DNA of 64,000 bases from Malachius bipustulatus (GCA_910589415.1 OU342639.1:10238268-10302267); one strand, 5' to 3'; numbered from the stretch's first letter, positions 11,086 through 24,039 are shown. Translations and numbers: made by a program. Notes: a model not told the origin generated them from the sequence alone.

Positions 11086-14000
11086 ATGCATAGCAGCAGC
11101 TCGGAGCTGCTGCTCGACGAGCAGGAGGAGCTCCGCAAGCGCAAGATTAAGGAGCTCGCCGCCGCCAAGAAAGGCAAACAGGGGATTGCGGGTAGGTGGG
11201 ATTACTGGGATTCATTGGTGGAAGCAATGGCTGGATTTGTTGGGTGAAGAGCGTATAAAATTATTTTATTCAAGGTAATAATAGGTATTGCATTTTAAGG
11301 TTTGACCCGTTCTTCGGGAAAGAAATATTAGAAGCGGAAGTACTTGTAGGTATATTACCTACCTAAATCTACTTACCTGGGCTTTGAGCTATATCTAACA
11401 AATTTTTCTGAGGAAAATTAATTTTTCCATCTCAAAAACTCGTAAAAAATATAACTTATTACCTTTTATGGTATCTATTTTTGAGTTTTCAACTTTAGGC
11501 ATTGCTGATTTATTTGGTTTAGGTCACCTCATATACTTATCGATAATAAATCTAATTAAATAGCATAGTAAGATTAGTAAGTACTTCAGTGAGTAAACTT
11601 CAGTTTAAAAAATATAATTAACTAATTACAAAAAAAAAGAATTAATCACTTTTCGTGGTATAAAAAATTATCAAGTCCTACCATCTCCGCCACTGCTTGC
11701 ATCATCAACATCAACTCATCTGATATTAACCGGAGGATCAGGAATTTCATTTTTTAGAAAATTGTTGAGATTTGGGGGGGAGCCACAGCAGAAGACAAAA
11801 TAATTGAATTTACCCTAAGGAAAGGATAATAATATACCTAGCTTATATTGACCTTAATTTAGTCTTCATGAACACTTATTTATTAATTATTAATTAATTA
11901 ATGTTAATTAAATTAAAATACAAATATAGCATGGCCATTTTGTTATAATGCCATCCTGTAAAATTTTCTTTTATTGTGCGAATTTATTCGGATTTGTTTT
12001 AACGGTAGCGCTTGATGAAATTCATATTAGCCTTTTTTTATTTTTAATCGGGCATGCCACAAATTAGAATTTCTAAAATTCATTATTAGCAATTTCTTTT
12101 AGAAAAATCTGGCCACGCCATTCCTCTCATGCAACCTCTCAAAAATCGTTCTATACCAATAAATTTTCTTAAAACCTATGGAATATTAATTTTGTATCTA
12201 AATTAAAATCTCAAAAATTCATATAAGCGATTTTTTTTTGAAAAAAATCTAGGCACGCCACTGGATTCACCATATCTCTCGAACAATACTTAAATTTTAT
12301 TTGTATTACGTATTCTTGAACCACTTAAAATTATACAAATATGTGAGATTTTCTTGGATTAGACCGAATTAGAAAACTTTCTCACAGCATGTGAGGTGAA
12401 ACTGAAGAAATGGACGGTACCGTTTCGTCCTTATTTGGACTCATCAGCATGTCACATCAGTCAGACCTATTCTACACATTACCACACGAAAGTTGGAAAT
12501 GATATTTTTGTTTTACCTGGTGTCCGGTAGATGTAGAGATAACTAGTAATTTTAATGGTTAATTAATAGGCACCAGAGAAACAAATCCGTGTTTCAAATT
12601 TCCCTTGCATCTAGAGACACGAGTTTGTCAACTATATCATTAGAAATTACAAATCACTACAATAACCATCGGATACCAGGGCGTAAGAGTAAATATTAGT
12701 TCCAAGCTTTTGCATAGTATGGGTAGTGTGTGCCTGAGTGATTTGACATGCTGATGAGTCCAAATAAGAACGAAACGGTACCGTCGGGTCCATGTCTTCA
12801 GTTCTATTAGCCTTACATTCTGTGCGAAAGTTTTTTGAATTAGAACATAAATCCCAAGAAATCTCACATATATTTCTAAAGTTTTATTGAAACCTGAGTA
12901 TTACAGATTTTATATACTTAGCCAAAAAAATTAAAACTGCAAGCATTCATAGTAACTTTTTTTTTAGAAAAAATCTGGGCACGCCACTGGATTCACCATG
13001 CATCTCTCAAAACAATACTGTACTAAATTTCATGGAAAACTATGGATTTTATGGAATTATTCAGTATGGATTTTATAATTGAAACATTAAATGTCTGGTT
13101 TTATAATTACACATATTTTAATTCAATATTTTCTGCTCTTTTAAAATACCAAAAAGAATTTTGAAAATTCTGATATACAGGGTGTGTTGTTTTATGAACA
13201 TACTAACATTTATTGATTTTTTCCAAGTCCGGACTTGAATTATTCTTCCAGTTATTATGTGAAACGTTTGTGCAGGGAAATGGAAACTTTGTTAACAAAA
13301 TTTTTAAAAATTATACAGGGTGGTTTGATAGATATGGCCTCCGAAAGAAATTGGCGATATCCATAATACACCCTGTCCTGTATCTATGTTACTAAGGACA
13401 TGCGAGACCGATCAACCATGGATTTTTTAGAACCACCTCGGTGTCCTCTACCCACAGTTACTGTTTGTCCATATATGAACTGATTATTTTTTCATGAATA
13501 ACCTAAAATAATTTAGCACTGTTGTATATATTTTAAATACCTGCTTGTGCTAGTTGTTGAAACTTTTCAGATGTTTATGACTTGTCCAGTGAGTGTTCTC
13601 CGGTGAGATGCCACACTGATCCTGACTATAAACGATTTGATTTTTTATATTTTAATTCGTACTAATTCTAATTATTATAATTGTACGAATCAAATCAATT
13701 ATGTATTATAATATTTATATTATAATAATAATAAAGATTGTAATTATAATATAAATCAATTATTATAATTTTACGAATTAAAACATAAAAAATCAAATCG
13801 TTTATAGTCAGGATCAGTGTGGAATCTCACCGGACAACACTCACTGGACAAACCATAGTTTTGATCAAATTGAGTATATAGTAGCGTTTGGAGAGATGGT
13901 GAATCCAGTGGCGTGCCCAGGTTTATAAAATTACTAATATGAATTCTATAAATTTTACTACGTAACACTGATCTGGTAAGCATTGTATTTGGTAGCAATA

Positions 14001-14850
14001 AGCGATTTTTGCGCTCCAAAAATCATCAAGCTCTACTATAAATAAAATCCGTTTAAAATTCCACAATACAAGTAAAGATTTTACAGGGTGACTCAAGAAC
14101 GAATGGCTCACACTGTATATATGCGAAAGCTTCAATTAATTCAATGTAATTCCAGCCGTAGGTGTTCGATCATGCCGAGAACAAGCCCTGTTCTACTCGA
14201 CAAGCCTTTTGGCAGTGATAGCAATGACAGCGGGCTCATCGCTTCTCTTCCTCGTCCCCCTGTACGTGGACCCAGCCATCTCGACCTTGGCCTCCAACTT
14301 TGTCACCGAGCCGGTCCAGTGCATGACGACCCGACGGGACGAACTCACCGGCTTGGCCAACTGTTCGTGGTCTAGCTGCCGCGAAGGCTGCACCAGTGAC
14401 GCTTATCATTGCACTCACATCTACGTCAGCTACAACGACACCCACAACCAAACTGACGATGCCGTGTTGCTGGTCAACATAAAGGGCTGCGGCTATCCGC
14501 CCACCGTGCTCTGTTCCAATTTTACCGACACGTACGGCCTAGAGGGAAGCACGTTCCCTTGCTACCATTCTAGGGAGAATAGCACACTAGTGCTGACACA
14601 CTACCAAAGGGATGAGCAAGTAGGAATCATAATTCATTATTTCGCGGTGCCGTTCGTCATCACCTTGGCCACCTCGGTAGCACTATGCGTAATGCACTGT
14701 GACTGCAGGTGCCATCCGACCACACATCATAAAAGAGTTCGGAGGTCCAGGATAAATCAGGAGTTAAGTGACGGTTCCATCAGTATTGGAGTCGATTTGA
14801 GACATACTGCGAGCTATCACTCGGATTTGGTGGCCATTAGGCCTATGTAA
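11086..14850 (+). CDS. TipE-family sodium-channel auxiliary subunit (2 exons, 264 aa)
   Basis: Exon 1 is 11086-11191 and exon 2 is 14162-14850, joined across a 2970-base gt-ag intron with a split Gly codon. TipE and its homologues (TEH1-4) are two-pass membrane proteins that raise surface expression and tune gating of the insect voltage-gated sodium channel Para. The predicted protein has a charged cytoplasmic N-terminus (RKRKIKELAAAKKGK), TM1 at about residues 45-70, an extracellular loop and TM2 at about 189-213. The loop holds the family hallmark NCSWSSCREGC (residues 102-112), many cysteines and potential N-glycosylation sites near 102, 127, 131, 155 and 175. The short tail begins CDCRCH. 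The ATG at 11086 is the first after an in-frame stop. Which TEH it matches cannot be decided by eye. Its intron is full of inverted-repeat elements, and the last of these ends only about 45 bases before the exon 2 acceptor. Confidence 0.9.
12361..12852. mobile_element. inverted-repeat element in the TipE intron
   Basis: Left arm about 12361-12475 and right arm about 12740-12852 are inverted copies. Both contain ggtaccgtttcg followed by the phrase ttatttggactcatcagcatgtca. A diverged single arm with the phrase ttaaggttcatcagcttg lies at about 39236-39290. No open frame of note. Confidence 0.65.
12960..13060. repeat. decayed arm of the 1190-2067 foldback family
   Basis: Shares the internal phrase tctgggcacgccactggatt followed by tcaccatgcatctctcaaaa with the arms of the 1190 element. 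A shorter relative is at 12235-12300. Confidence 0.55.
13582..13853. repeat. AT-rich palindrome with about 80-base arms
   Basis: Arms 13582-13663 and 13773-13853 are inverted copies (cagtgagtgttctccggtga, then gatcctgactataaacgatt, against the inverse on the right). The loop is almost pure A/T. It lies in the TipE intron next to a foldback arm, so the two may be one composite. Confidence 0.75.
13860..14115. mobile_element. foldback arm, relative of the 1190-2067 element
   Basis: Matches the right arm of the 1190 element with substitutions: gatggtgaatccagtggcgt, then ttacagggtgactcaagaac, ending ctcacactg before ta. The matching left arm is broken up upstream. It ends about 45 bases before the TipE exon 2 acceptor. 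Confidence 0.7.
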
Positions 14851-15848
14851 TTTAGTACCTACCTACAATTTACTTGTACGGTATTCAGATATTGATATTG
14901 CGATTAAGCCATTCGTTCACCTCTACCTCACCCGCAGATTGGTTATTGACAGAATCAGTCACAATTAGATAGTGTTGCCAGATTCATACCACAATAATTG
15001 AAGAAATCGAAGCTTCGATTAAGTCTTCATTTCTTGAAATTACTCTGGAATTTCTTTTTCTTTTAATTTATTATACAGATTTTCTAAATTAAAACTTCCA
15101 CCATGAGTCTGGCAGGACGTGCTTGCTCGATTCTGGTTCCGCTAAAATCGAAGGTTCCGAATAGCTGTTTGTAATATACCTACCTAGGTAACTCCTAAAT
15201 GTGCATATATATAGCAAAGACCCATCAGTTGTTATATGTTTTAAAAGATGAAGTGAGAGCTATTATGTATGTTGAAATATGCTTTATATCTTTATATATC
15301 TATACATTAAAATATCATTTAAGTAGAAAAAATAAATTTTTGATTAAAATGTACCTATTTTTATATATATAAAAAGAGTTAGATAGTATGTTTTATCCTA
15401 TAGAGATGTGTTCAACAATGATGCATTACTTGTTTCTTAACAGTGCTGGTAAAATACAGGGAATTGCCTAAAAATGCTTGTCATTTTTCGAAGCACAAAA
15501 TTTTGCATAGTTTTAACAGAAAACATTTATCAAAATCTAGCCACGTTATTAACAAATTTTAATAAATAGAATAATTAAAAATAACTCCTGCATATATACA
15601 TGTTCTGTTTCTTTTTAGAAGACTATGTTGAAATGATTTAAATCGACTTTCGATAGTTCAAACAGCCCTGTATAGTTTCTTGTTATTTTTCTGATGTATA
15701 GTACGGCATATAGACAATAAATAGATGAAAAACAATAATTTAATAAAATAAAACCCCAACATTACTTTTCCCAATCAATTCTAAAGACCGCTCCCTTATC
15801 TAACGAACGAGCATAAACGCACGCGAACAAACAGGGATAAATGCTCTA
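14851..15848. other. TipE 3' flank, AT-rich
   Basis: No gene seen. A candidate AATAAA lies near 15330, and another AATAAA at about 15716-15721. Which one ends the TipE transcript cannot be told. Confidence 0.4.
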
Positions 15849-16831
15849 CAGGGTGCACCATGTATCCTTCTCTATATTGCTATCTCCTAACGCTAACAGA
15901 TACAGGGTCGGTTAAACAAGTCCAAAGGAGCGCAATTTTGTGGCCATCTCGATTCCGTCGAGACATAAGTACAAGATATCTGTGACCGTTCCTGAAATAT
16001 CCTGAAAAAACTGAAAAATCGAGATTTCTTATTTTTTCCATATCTTTTTTATTATTGGAGATTAATGAATAATTTTTTGTGGGCTTACATAAGTCGGCAA
16101 GAGCTACCCACCTGACATTTCAAAAATTTTCAAAGCCGACTAGATCTCAGAATTTTCATAGTCAACTTTCGTTTTTCTTATGGCCACCATATTATTTTTT
16201 TTATATTGTTCGATATAAAAAAAAAATCATAAAAACTAAAAATTGTTAAACTTCAAAAAATAAATTTCAAAAATTTTTATTCTTTTTTCTTTGCAAAAAA
16301 GATACATTTTTAGACCGAATATCATAGATAAATTAAAAAACCATAAGGCAAGCACTATTTCGGCGTATTTTACAAATGTTGACGTTTTTCGACGATTTTT
16401 TTTAGATTTTTCTTTGAAAAAAGAAGAATAAAAATTAAAAAAATTTTTTTTTTGAAGTTTATTAATTTTTGGTTTCCATTATTTTTTTCATATCGAACGA
16501 GATAAAAAAATAATATGGCGGCCATAGGAAAAACGAAAGTTGACTGAAAACTCTTGGATCTAGTAGGCCGTGAAAATTTTTGAAATGTCAGATGGATAGC
16601 TCTGAACGGCTTATGTAAGCCTACAAAAATATTCCAATAATAAAAAAGATATGACGAAAATAAGAAATCACGATTTTTCAGGATATTTCAGGAACGGTCA
16701 CAGATATCTTGCATGTTTTGACGAATTCGAGATGGCCACAAAACTGCGCATCTTTTCTCTAATTTAACCGACCCTGTATCTCTTAGCGTTCAGGAGATAG
16801 CAATATAGAGAAGGATACATGGTGCACACTG
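15849..16831. mobile_element. foldback family A, copy 1
   Basis: Palindromic element of 983 bp flanked by TA (15847-15848 and 16832-16833). The outer skin is 52-53 bases on each side (cagggtgcaccatgtatcct and its inverse, with a mutated end CACACTG). It encloses a core, 15903-16776, that again starts TA|CAGGGTCGG and ends CCGACCCTG|TA. The core arms are about 400 bases with a short asymmetric middle near 16330-16400. No open frame. Copies: 60924-61927, 63178-64000 (cut by the window end) and, with a different skin, 51232-52232. Confidence 0.9.
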
Positions 16832-16833
16832 TA

Positions 16834-18115
16834 TATAGTGAACACGAACGAACACAAACAAGCATTCTGCTAGACGATCGACAGTTGTCAAAGGAAATTA
16901 TTTGTTCAATCGTGTTCGAATTAGTTTGTGTAAGTTGAACTGTTACTTTCGGAACGTTTTTTTGGCTCAAATTTCTTCATATTTGTTTATCTAGCTGTCC
17001 CAGGTCATTTGTGTTCATTTAAGTTCGTTTGACTACTTGCGTGTTTGCTCTGTTGATTCGTGCACGTTTGTTAGAGGAGCTGCAAGGAGGTTTTAATTGA
17101 TGAAAACTAAACAGCAGTGGGTTTTTTAAAGTTTATACTTTTAATTTCGTTCAATTTATGCCTAAAACAAATAAAAAATAACAGATTTTAGTACAAAGGT
17201 CACTAGAAATTTTATTACTGGTTCTATCAAGGTGAACAGTTCAAAAGTTTCAAGAATTACTAATTGTGCTGGGCTATGGTTTTGTTTCTTATTTATTGTG
17301 TATTTTTTCTATTATACCATTTGACGTGTCATTAATGTAATTATTGCATACCTACAGGGTGTGTTTTAAGGTAAGATTATTTTCGTTTATTTTCTGTTAT
17401 TGTGTTTTTTTTCTTAGGTAACCTTATGTATTGGAATTGTTTTTTTTATTGTTCATTGACATCGCTTTGGTTGGATGAATTTATCAGAGGGCTGAACTTT
17501 AATGTCTTCAAAATTCCAAAGGCTGTATCTCGTTTATTTCTGACTTTTTTAAGAAAAGTTATTCGAAACAGTTGTATTTACTATTTATTACTTTATTCAA
17601 GTTTCACAATTGGAAATTATTATAAATAACTAATTAAACTTGTATTTATTATTGTTAATTTTCCTGAAAAATTATAAAAAAATTAAGGAAGGATTAAAAT
17701 TTAATCAACAGGAATGGACAACACGAACACAAATTAGTGACCTAGTAATAAGTTGTGGGTCAAAATGTCAATCCTATTGGAACGAAGTAGCGAAGGTGAG
17801 TCATAACTATCTCAAAGAGTTGATTCATAATTTTTTTTCAGAACAGTTTGGCAAAGGAATAGTTTCATTCATTCGTAGTGGCAACAAATTCACAGTCTAG
17901 CATTATACTTTCCAGAAGACTGGAGTAAATCAAAGAAGCTCAAATTCTTAATAAAGGGATCTTGAACATCAAGATCAAGACAGCTTATGAAGTTTTTGAA
18001 TTAAATCATGCAAAACTTTTCAGAAAACATTCGTGTAACATTGTTAACAATTTTTACTATGGTTACAAGTTGAAAAAAGATAATTAAGTAAAATATTCTA
18101 ATAAAGAGGCTGCAT
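16834..18115. other. intergenic, no gene seen
   Basis: AT-rich. Frames of 75 and 86 codons at 17402-17900 (+) have hydrophobic, low-information composition and no recognisable motif, so I do not call them genes. Confidence 0.4.
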
Positions 18116-18347
18116 GGAGCAGACGGTAGTTCAGCGGGTTAGAGGAGCAGCCTACTAATCCTTTGACGCTGTCACCGCCGGGGTTCGAATCCCACTCGTG
18201 CCTTGGGTGTTGTGTTCGTTTAAAAAATTATTTATATATTTGAAAAATTTGTCTGCGGCTGAATGAGCTAGTTCTCAAAGCCATATTACCAGAGTGGAGT
18301 GACTGTCTTATCTACATAGCTAACACCGATGTTCCCTCTTTTTTTTT
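18116..18347 (+). mobile_element. tRNA-derived SINE, full length
   Basis: Carries a Pol III box A (tagttcagcgg, 18127-18137) and box B (ggttcgaatcc, 18182-18192) spaced like a tRNA gene. A non-tRNA body and a T-rich end (ccctctttttttttt) follow. A perfect 13-base target duplication, aaagaggctgcat, flanks it at 18103-18115 and 18348-18360. The 5' end does not pair with the 3' side of the tRNA-like head, so it is not a working tRNA gene. A second, truncated copy is at 44588-44774. Confidence 0.88.
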
Positions 18348-18360
18348 AAAGAGGCTGCAT

Positions 18361-20834
18361 ATTCACTGAGAACTAAAAGTTTCTTCCAAAGTATTATAAG
18401 TGTATTTTTTACAATTAGAAATGAATTTTTATAAATATTCTGTTGGCGATTCGATATGGAAATCACCCTAGCCCATCAGACTATCAATTATATCCATTGA
18501 TCCTTAATCACAGATCATGAAAGAGCAGTTTTCCAAAATTCACCTGACCATGATATAGAAGTGAAAAAAAATTAGGGGATGGTTTCTTTTAAAAAAATTA
18601 TCAGATATTTCAAATGAAAATAAATATTTCGCTCCTCTCCTGGTGAGATACGACCCCTACAGGGGAGTGTCAAATAAGTTGTTCCAACTTTTTTCTTACG
18701 CTGGTCCAGCACTCTAAAATGTATTTTATTTTAATCAAGTGAGCGGTTGCTTCGTTATAGAAAAACAGCATCTTAATAATTTTTACAATTTCAAAAAGGG
18801 TCTTTTACTCTTGACATTTCAGCTTAATTAATTTAATCACTAAACAACAGAACCAAGATTGGGCAATGCTGAAATAAAGTCTCTTAAAACAAATTTCTTT
18901 TTCAATTTTTTGTACTTAAAAATATACTGATCCCTCAGGCTTGGTGCTACTTGGTAAAGGCTGAAAAGTGAAGGGAGGATGTTAAATATATAAAAATACA
19001 CAACCAAATTAACTATTTTTATAATTTATTTTTATTGCTACACTTTTTAAATACTTGTAATGTAACAAGTAATAAAATTATAACAGGCAACATGTACACA
19101 TAAAATATATATACATATATAATAATATCTCGAATAATATAGTTATTGGGGGACAATTATTACAATTAATATAAGCAGACATAATTTCGTTTTTTTTTTT
19201 CATTTTTCAACTGATAATTCTTAATTACATACAATCAGTGGCTAATGTAAAATATAGAAGTATCTTATTTAAATGTTCACCATATAAAAAAACATGAAAT
19301 TAGCAAGAAAGAAGATTCTTACTCAGTTCTCTACCACTTTCTGATCAGTATTAGAATTTAGAAAGCAGCTTTTCAAGCACATGCAATATTCATCTAGTCA
19401 AAACTAATCTTGCTTCTAAATCGAATGATATATCGAACATGAAACACCAAAATATACCTTTTACATTAAAATTTATTTTAGATCATTAAAAAAATTGTAA
19501 ATCAGATATTACATAGTAGGTATCTGTAATCTATATAACATTATTTTAAATCTGCAAATATACCAAAGAATACAGAGACAAACAAGAACAGAGCCGGGGA
19601 AATCTTCATCCTTGAAGCATGACGGATTCAACTGAAAGTGTCTTTTTCTTTTATTGTGACACCAAACATTTTCAGTCCATCCTTCGGTCGTAATAAACAA
19701 ATTTATTTGCTTTGTGAAAAAAACACTTTAATATTTAATTCTAAATCATTTTTAAGAAACTGATACAAACTACTTCATAGAGAGAAAGCGAGGTGCGCCT
19801 ATTTGTCAAAATACTTAAGGGTTTTTAAACATTTCCAAGCATCACCCAGCTCTGGTTTCAGATAAATCGGAAGGGGTGATAAAACAAACTGCATCAACTG
19901 CGATTGATTATCAACAGTTTTTATGAATACTTTCTTTAGCTAAAAGGTAAAGATTGTTAATTATCTTCTTTATTGTCTTTCAATTATTCAATTGACTAAA
20001 TTACAAGCAGAAAAGTAGCAGTTTTTCCTTCAAAATTTTCATAAACATCTCTGCATTTTTCTTTTTTTTTTACAACATTTATTCAAAACTTTGATAATTG
20101 AAATTCAGATAATTTCATAGGAAACTAATAAACATAAATGTGAAAGATAGAAGTAACCAAAACTAGCCTTCATCACTCAAAACATAATTATTGAGCAAAT
20201 ATGCAAAGATGTAGATGAAAAGTGAGCAATCTATATTTCATTATAAAGCAATTATTACTATACTTTATAATAATTAATAAATTAACAACTATGAATATTC
20301 AAGGTACAAAAATACACAAAGGTTCATAATGTAATACCATAACTTTTAACTGGCAATATACAACATTTGAAATGGCTAAATGTATATTTTTGGCAAGAAA
20401 GTAGAATTAAATAAGTGCAATAATTGAATTACGCAAGAATATCACAAAAAATTGAGAGATCACTTCAGCTAAATAATAATTAAACCTGAGAAAAACAAAG
20501 AAATGTTCAACAATAATTATAAAATATAAATTCCTAAACTTATCGGAATGAGTTCCTATTCTTTGTATTTTTTATTTATATATTAAACTTCTACACTATA
20601 TAACACATTTCAATAAAACAATACTCTTCCTAGTACCAAGAACAAACAAAAAAAAACAAAATACCGTCATCTGTAAGAGTTACTTTATCTTAGTTGACAT
20701 TCTTTGATTGGGCGAGGACACTGAAATGACAGACTCTACTTACCACAGTTCAAGTTAAGCAAGCATTAAATTTTTTATAACACCCCCCCCCCTCATATAT
20801 TTAAAACACTATATTTTATTCACAACAAAAATAT
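18361..20834. other. long AT-rich intergenic stretch, no gene seen
   Basis: About 2.5 kb of A/T-rich DNA. A minus-strand frame at 19509-19700 has no start context or recognisable domain. Nothing else can be supported. Confidence 0.4.
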
Positions 20835-21122
20835 TATAACGAGACCGCTCTGGAAGAAGATTCTATTAGATGTTTTCTTGAAAATTCTAGTCCACCATTT
20901 CGTTTGTTTACATTCTTTTTTTATGATGGTTATAAGGCAATGACATGTTCGCGACAATTCCAGTCACATGTCATGTGACACATTGACAGACAGTCGTTAG
21001 TTCTATGGATTACTGGAGTGGTCTCGCCGAACAACCTGACATTTCTAGAATCCACGGCCGGTGCGCCGGTGCGAGTTCTGCAACCTACTAGAATGTGCCT
21101 ACTGATGCGTCAGGGGACTATA

Positions 21123-22801
21123 CAGGTGTCTCTAAAAGGTACCACCAACGTTCTACCACAGATTCCCGAGGAAAAAATATGCCGATTTAACCGAACTTAT
21201 CCATGTCCAAAGTTGTACCCTTTTCAAGATACAGCCCTTAAAAGGGGGTCAACTAAATACTCATTTTCCAGAATAAGTCACAAATGGTTTAAACGAGAAA
21301 CTTCAAAATTTCACCACCTAGGTACTACTATTGTTAAGACCAATAAACTGACGTAGTCTTACAAACATTGACGTACAGGGTGTTCCTATTTTTGATGTCG
21401 CGTCTCACGTTTGACCCCAGAACTTTTTTATCCGCACGCCACTGATTAATTTTGTATTTTTTATCTAAAGGTTGAAGTATTACTGAACTTTTTGCGCCCT
21501 TATAAAAATTTTGTATCTTGCATGGTTTCCCCGTCATTAGTTTTCAATGATACACCCACAATGCTGAAAACGTATTTGAAAAATGTAATTTTTACTTAAC
21601 ATTAAATAAATAATAACACATGCAGAACGTTAACATAAGCTCTCTGGATTAAATGTGTTTAGAAATACCCAGAACAAGCAAATAATTTTATTTCAGAAAG
21701 ACGACATTGTTCATACCTATTAATAACATTAGTTGTGTTCACGTACTTTCAACAGATGTTCAAAATGACCACCATTCATCCGTATGCATAAATCTATGCG
21801 GCGTAAAAAATTGAAATGCACCCTTTGTATCATTTCCACATCATTTCGGAGAATCACTACTGCGTCTTGAATTCATCTCCACAGATCCTGTTCTTGATTT
21901 ACGGGTGTTGAATACACCATTGTTTTTAATGTTCCCCAAAGAAAATAATCCAAGGGGGTTAAGTCAGGGGTGGTGGCCAGTTAACAGGAGCATTGTTTCC
22001 TCTACCAATCCATTTATTTGCATAATGCTCATGTAAATGATTCCTAACTGCCAAATTGCAGTGTGGGGGTGCACCATCATGCATGAACCACATCTAATGG
22101 TGTAAACACTGACAATGACAAGTTTTTTAATAACGTATCTATGGATACGGTCGATTTATCTGAACTGAGTTTAATTGGGAGAATGTAATAAAGATATCAA
22201 TCGCATAAAACCAAAAGGTAAACAAATATTCAAATTAGATTGCGTACAATGATAAGCAGAATCAAACAACCGATAAGACTTATCCTGATATTATAAGTCA
22301 TCTTTGTGAAATAAAATTTAATTAATTTTAAGTAAAAATTACATTTTTCAAATACGTTTTCAGCATTGTGGGTGTATCATTGAAAATTAATGACGGGGAA
22401 ACCATGCAAGATACAAAATTTTTATAAGGGCGCAAAAAGTTCAGTAATACCTCAACCTTTAGATAAAAAATACAAAATTAATCAGTGGCGTGCGGATAAA
22501 AAAGTTCTGGGGTCAAACGTGAGACGCGACATCAAAAATAGGAACAACCTGTACGTCAATGTTTGTAAGACTACGTCAGTTTATTGGTCTTAACAATAGT
22601 AGTAGGTGGTGAAATATTGAAGTTTCTCGTTTAAACCATTTTTGACTTATTCTGGAAAATGAGTATTTAGTTGACCCCCTTTTAAGGGCTGTATCTTGAA
22701 AAGGGTACAACTTTGGACATGGATAAGTTCGGTTAAATCGGCATATTTTTTCCTCGGGAATCTGTGGTAGAATGTTGGTGGTACCTTTTAGAGACACCCT
22801 G
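21123..22801. mobile_element. nested foldback element with transposase remnant
   Basis: Termini CAGGTGTCTC... and ...GAGACACCCTG lie between TA dinucleotides. The outer arms, 21123-21373 and 22554-22801, are near-perfect inverses. The inner core, 21376-22551, starts TA|CAGGGTGTTCC and ends GGAACAACCTG|TA and has its own arms of about 220 bases. If the core is removed with one TA, the junction reads acattgacg-TA-cgtcaatgt, a perfect palindrome. The middle of the core carries a decayed transposase. Confidence 0.9.
21735..22090 (-). pseudogene. transposase C-terminal remnant inside the foldback element
   Basis: Minus-strand reading gives DGAPPHCNLAVRNHLHEHY, NKWIGRGNNAPVNWPPP, then after a frame break LDYFLWGTLKTMVYSTPVN and finally RRIDLCIRMNGGHFEHLL. 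These match the second and third catalytic acidic regions and the C-terminus of DDE/D transposases of the IS630-Tc1-mariner superfamily (Asp, not Glu, in LDYFLWG). At least one frameshift and an in-frame stop are present. The N-terminal half is missing. Confidence 0.85.
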
Positions 22802-23375
22802 TATAAGGGCCGCCGTATGGCTGCGTGCAGTAGTAGTATCCTGGGCGTGAAGCAGTGAAGACTGAAGTATAGACAGAGCAGTAGTGAAGTGAAGTGTGAA
22901 GTAAGGAAGCCACTAGTGACAGTATAGCGGATATAAAGAATAGACAAGTACAAGTAGTAGTGTAGTCAGCTGTGTGTGTTTATTATTGAGAATTAGAGGT
23001 TATAATTTGGTCAATAAAGATTTGCAGACTTTGGTGGTGATTTATTATTGTGAGACCCGTAACAATATGTATAATTATTCCTTAAGGACTTCTTGTAGTG
23101 CGTTTTCTTTTCATTGTCTAAATTGAACACCTACTTTCTGAACAAAATAATCATATTGTTTTCTATTCGAATTCCTATTTCTTCTTTCCTTGATTTTCTT
23201 CCCCAGTATTTCTTATGATTACGATTTTTTTTATAAAATGGTTGTCAAAAGCATGTTGTAACGAAATCCGAGGTTTTCGTTGATAATTATTATTTATTTC
23301 ATTCTTAGAGGGGTTTATCTGGAATGATACAGTTTTTACGACAGTGATTAGCAGGTTATCTCCACCAGCACCGGC

Positions 23376-23383
23376 TATATAAA
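23376..23383 (+). promoter_or_regulatory. TATA box of the solo LTR
   Basis: TATATAAA in a G+C-rich context, 120 bases into the LTR, followed by a purine-rich start region. It is oriented with the AATAAA downstream, which sets the LTR strand as plus. Confidence 0.6.
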
Positions 23384-24039
23384 GAGCACCAGCTGAAGAC
23401 TCGAGAGAGCATCGTGAGGAATTGACTTGCGAATAACTCTCTCTTCTAGGTGAACTGAGCCTGGAGATCAGCTGGGGCATGTAATGAGTGCCCCGACGGA
23501 TACAGGAGGTCGATGAATTGAATTGACCGAACCGTAATCCAACATCGGCATCGCAACCAGAGTGCAGTGAGCTCTGGTAGGCGACCGATCAGGATACGTA
23601 ATCAGCCGGCGCCGCATTGAGGTGCCGATCATCCCCTAATCCCTACCCGGCCTGTATTGAGGGCCGGATCCAGTAACAGCCGTCCCGAGGTCGTAGTGAG
23701 GCATCGGGAGCGGCTTTTTGTTTCAGAGAGCGCCTGCCAACGAAGGTAATCGCCCGGAGGGCCCCGAGACGCGTATCTTGCATACGGTCGGGGACAGCGC
23801 AGATCGTGCGACGGCGGCGGAATTACTGACGATGAACGGCAAGCAGCGAGGACACCAGCAGCAGCAGTACCGGAAAGGCCAATGGTAAACGAGGCCGCCT
23901 TCGACGCGGTTATCTGTAGCCAATCCGGTCACTATCCAGAACGAGGGCCACCCCCTTTCTCTCACTCAGAGGACGGAGCAACCCTAAGATCAGTTGTATG
24001 GATAATAGTACTATTTACTGTAAATATACTTCTTTTGTA

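Larger units (their letters stand above)
20835..23064. mobile_element. probable solo LTR split by a foldback insertion
   Basis: Sequence left (20835-21120) and right (22804-23064) of the foldback element joins into a unit of about 550 bases. It is richer in G+C than its surroundings and has a CAATAAAG signal near 23010. Its right end is gacccgtaaca and its left end tataacgagacc, an imperfect inverted match. Short atat flanks (20831-20834 and 23065-23068) could be a target duplication but are low-complexity. The left boundary is uncertain. Confidence 0.45.

Noticed and set aside
10762..11278. Overlapping frames on both strands around the TipE first exon
   Set aside because: They arise from the G+C-rich 5' region; only the frame from 11086 continues through a donor in phase with the TipE exon at 14162.
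18116..18210. tRNA gene
   Set aside because: Box A and box B are good, but the 5' strand does not pair with the 3' acceptor side, the sequence runs into a SINE body, and a target duplication brackets the whole unit.
20765..20800. C tract near 20790 as a regulatory site
   Set aside because: Short homopolymer run with nothing around it to suggest function.
21334..22593. Two nearly identical 67-residue ORFs facing each other
   Set aside because: They are mirror images in the inverted arms of a foldback element and have no coding signature.
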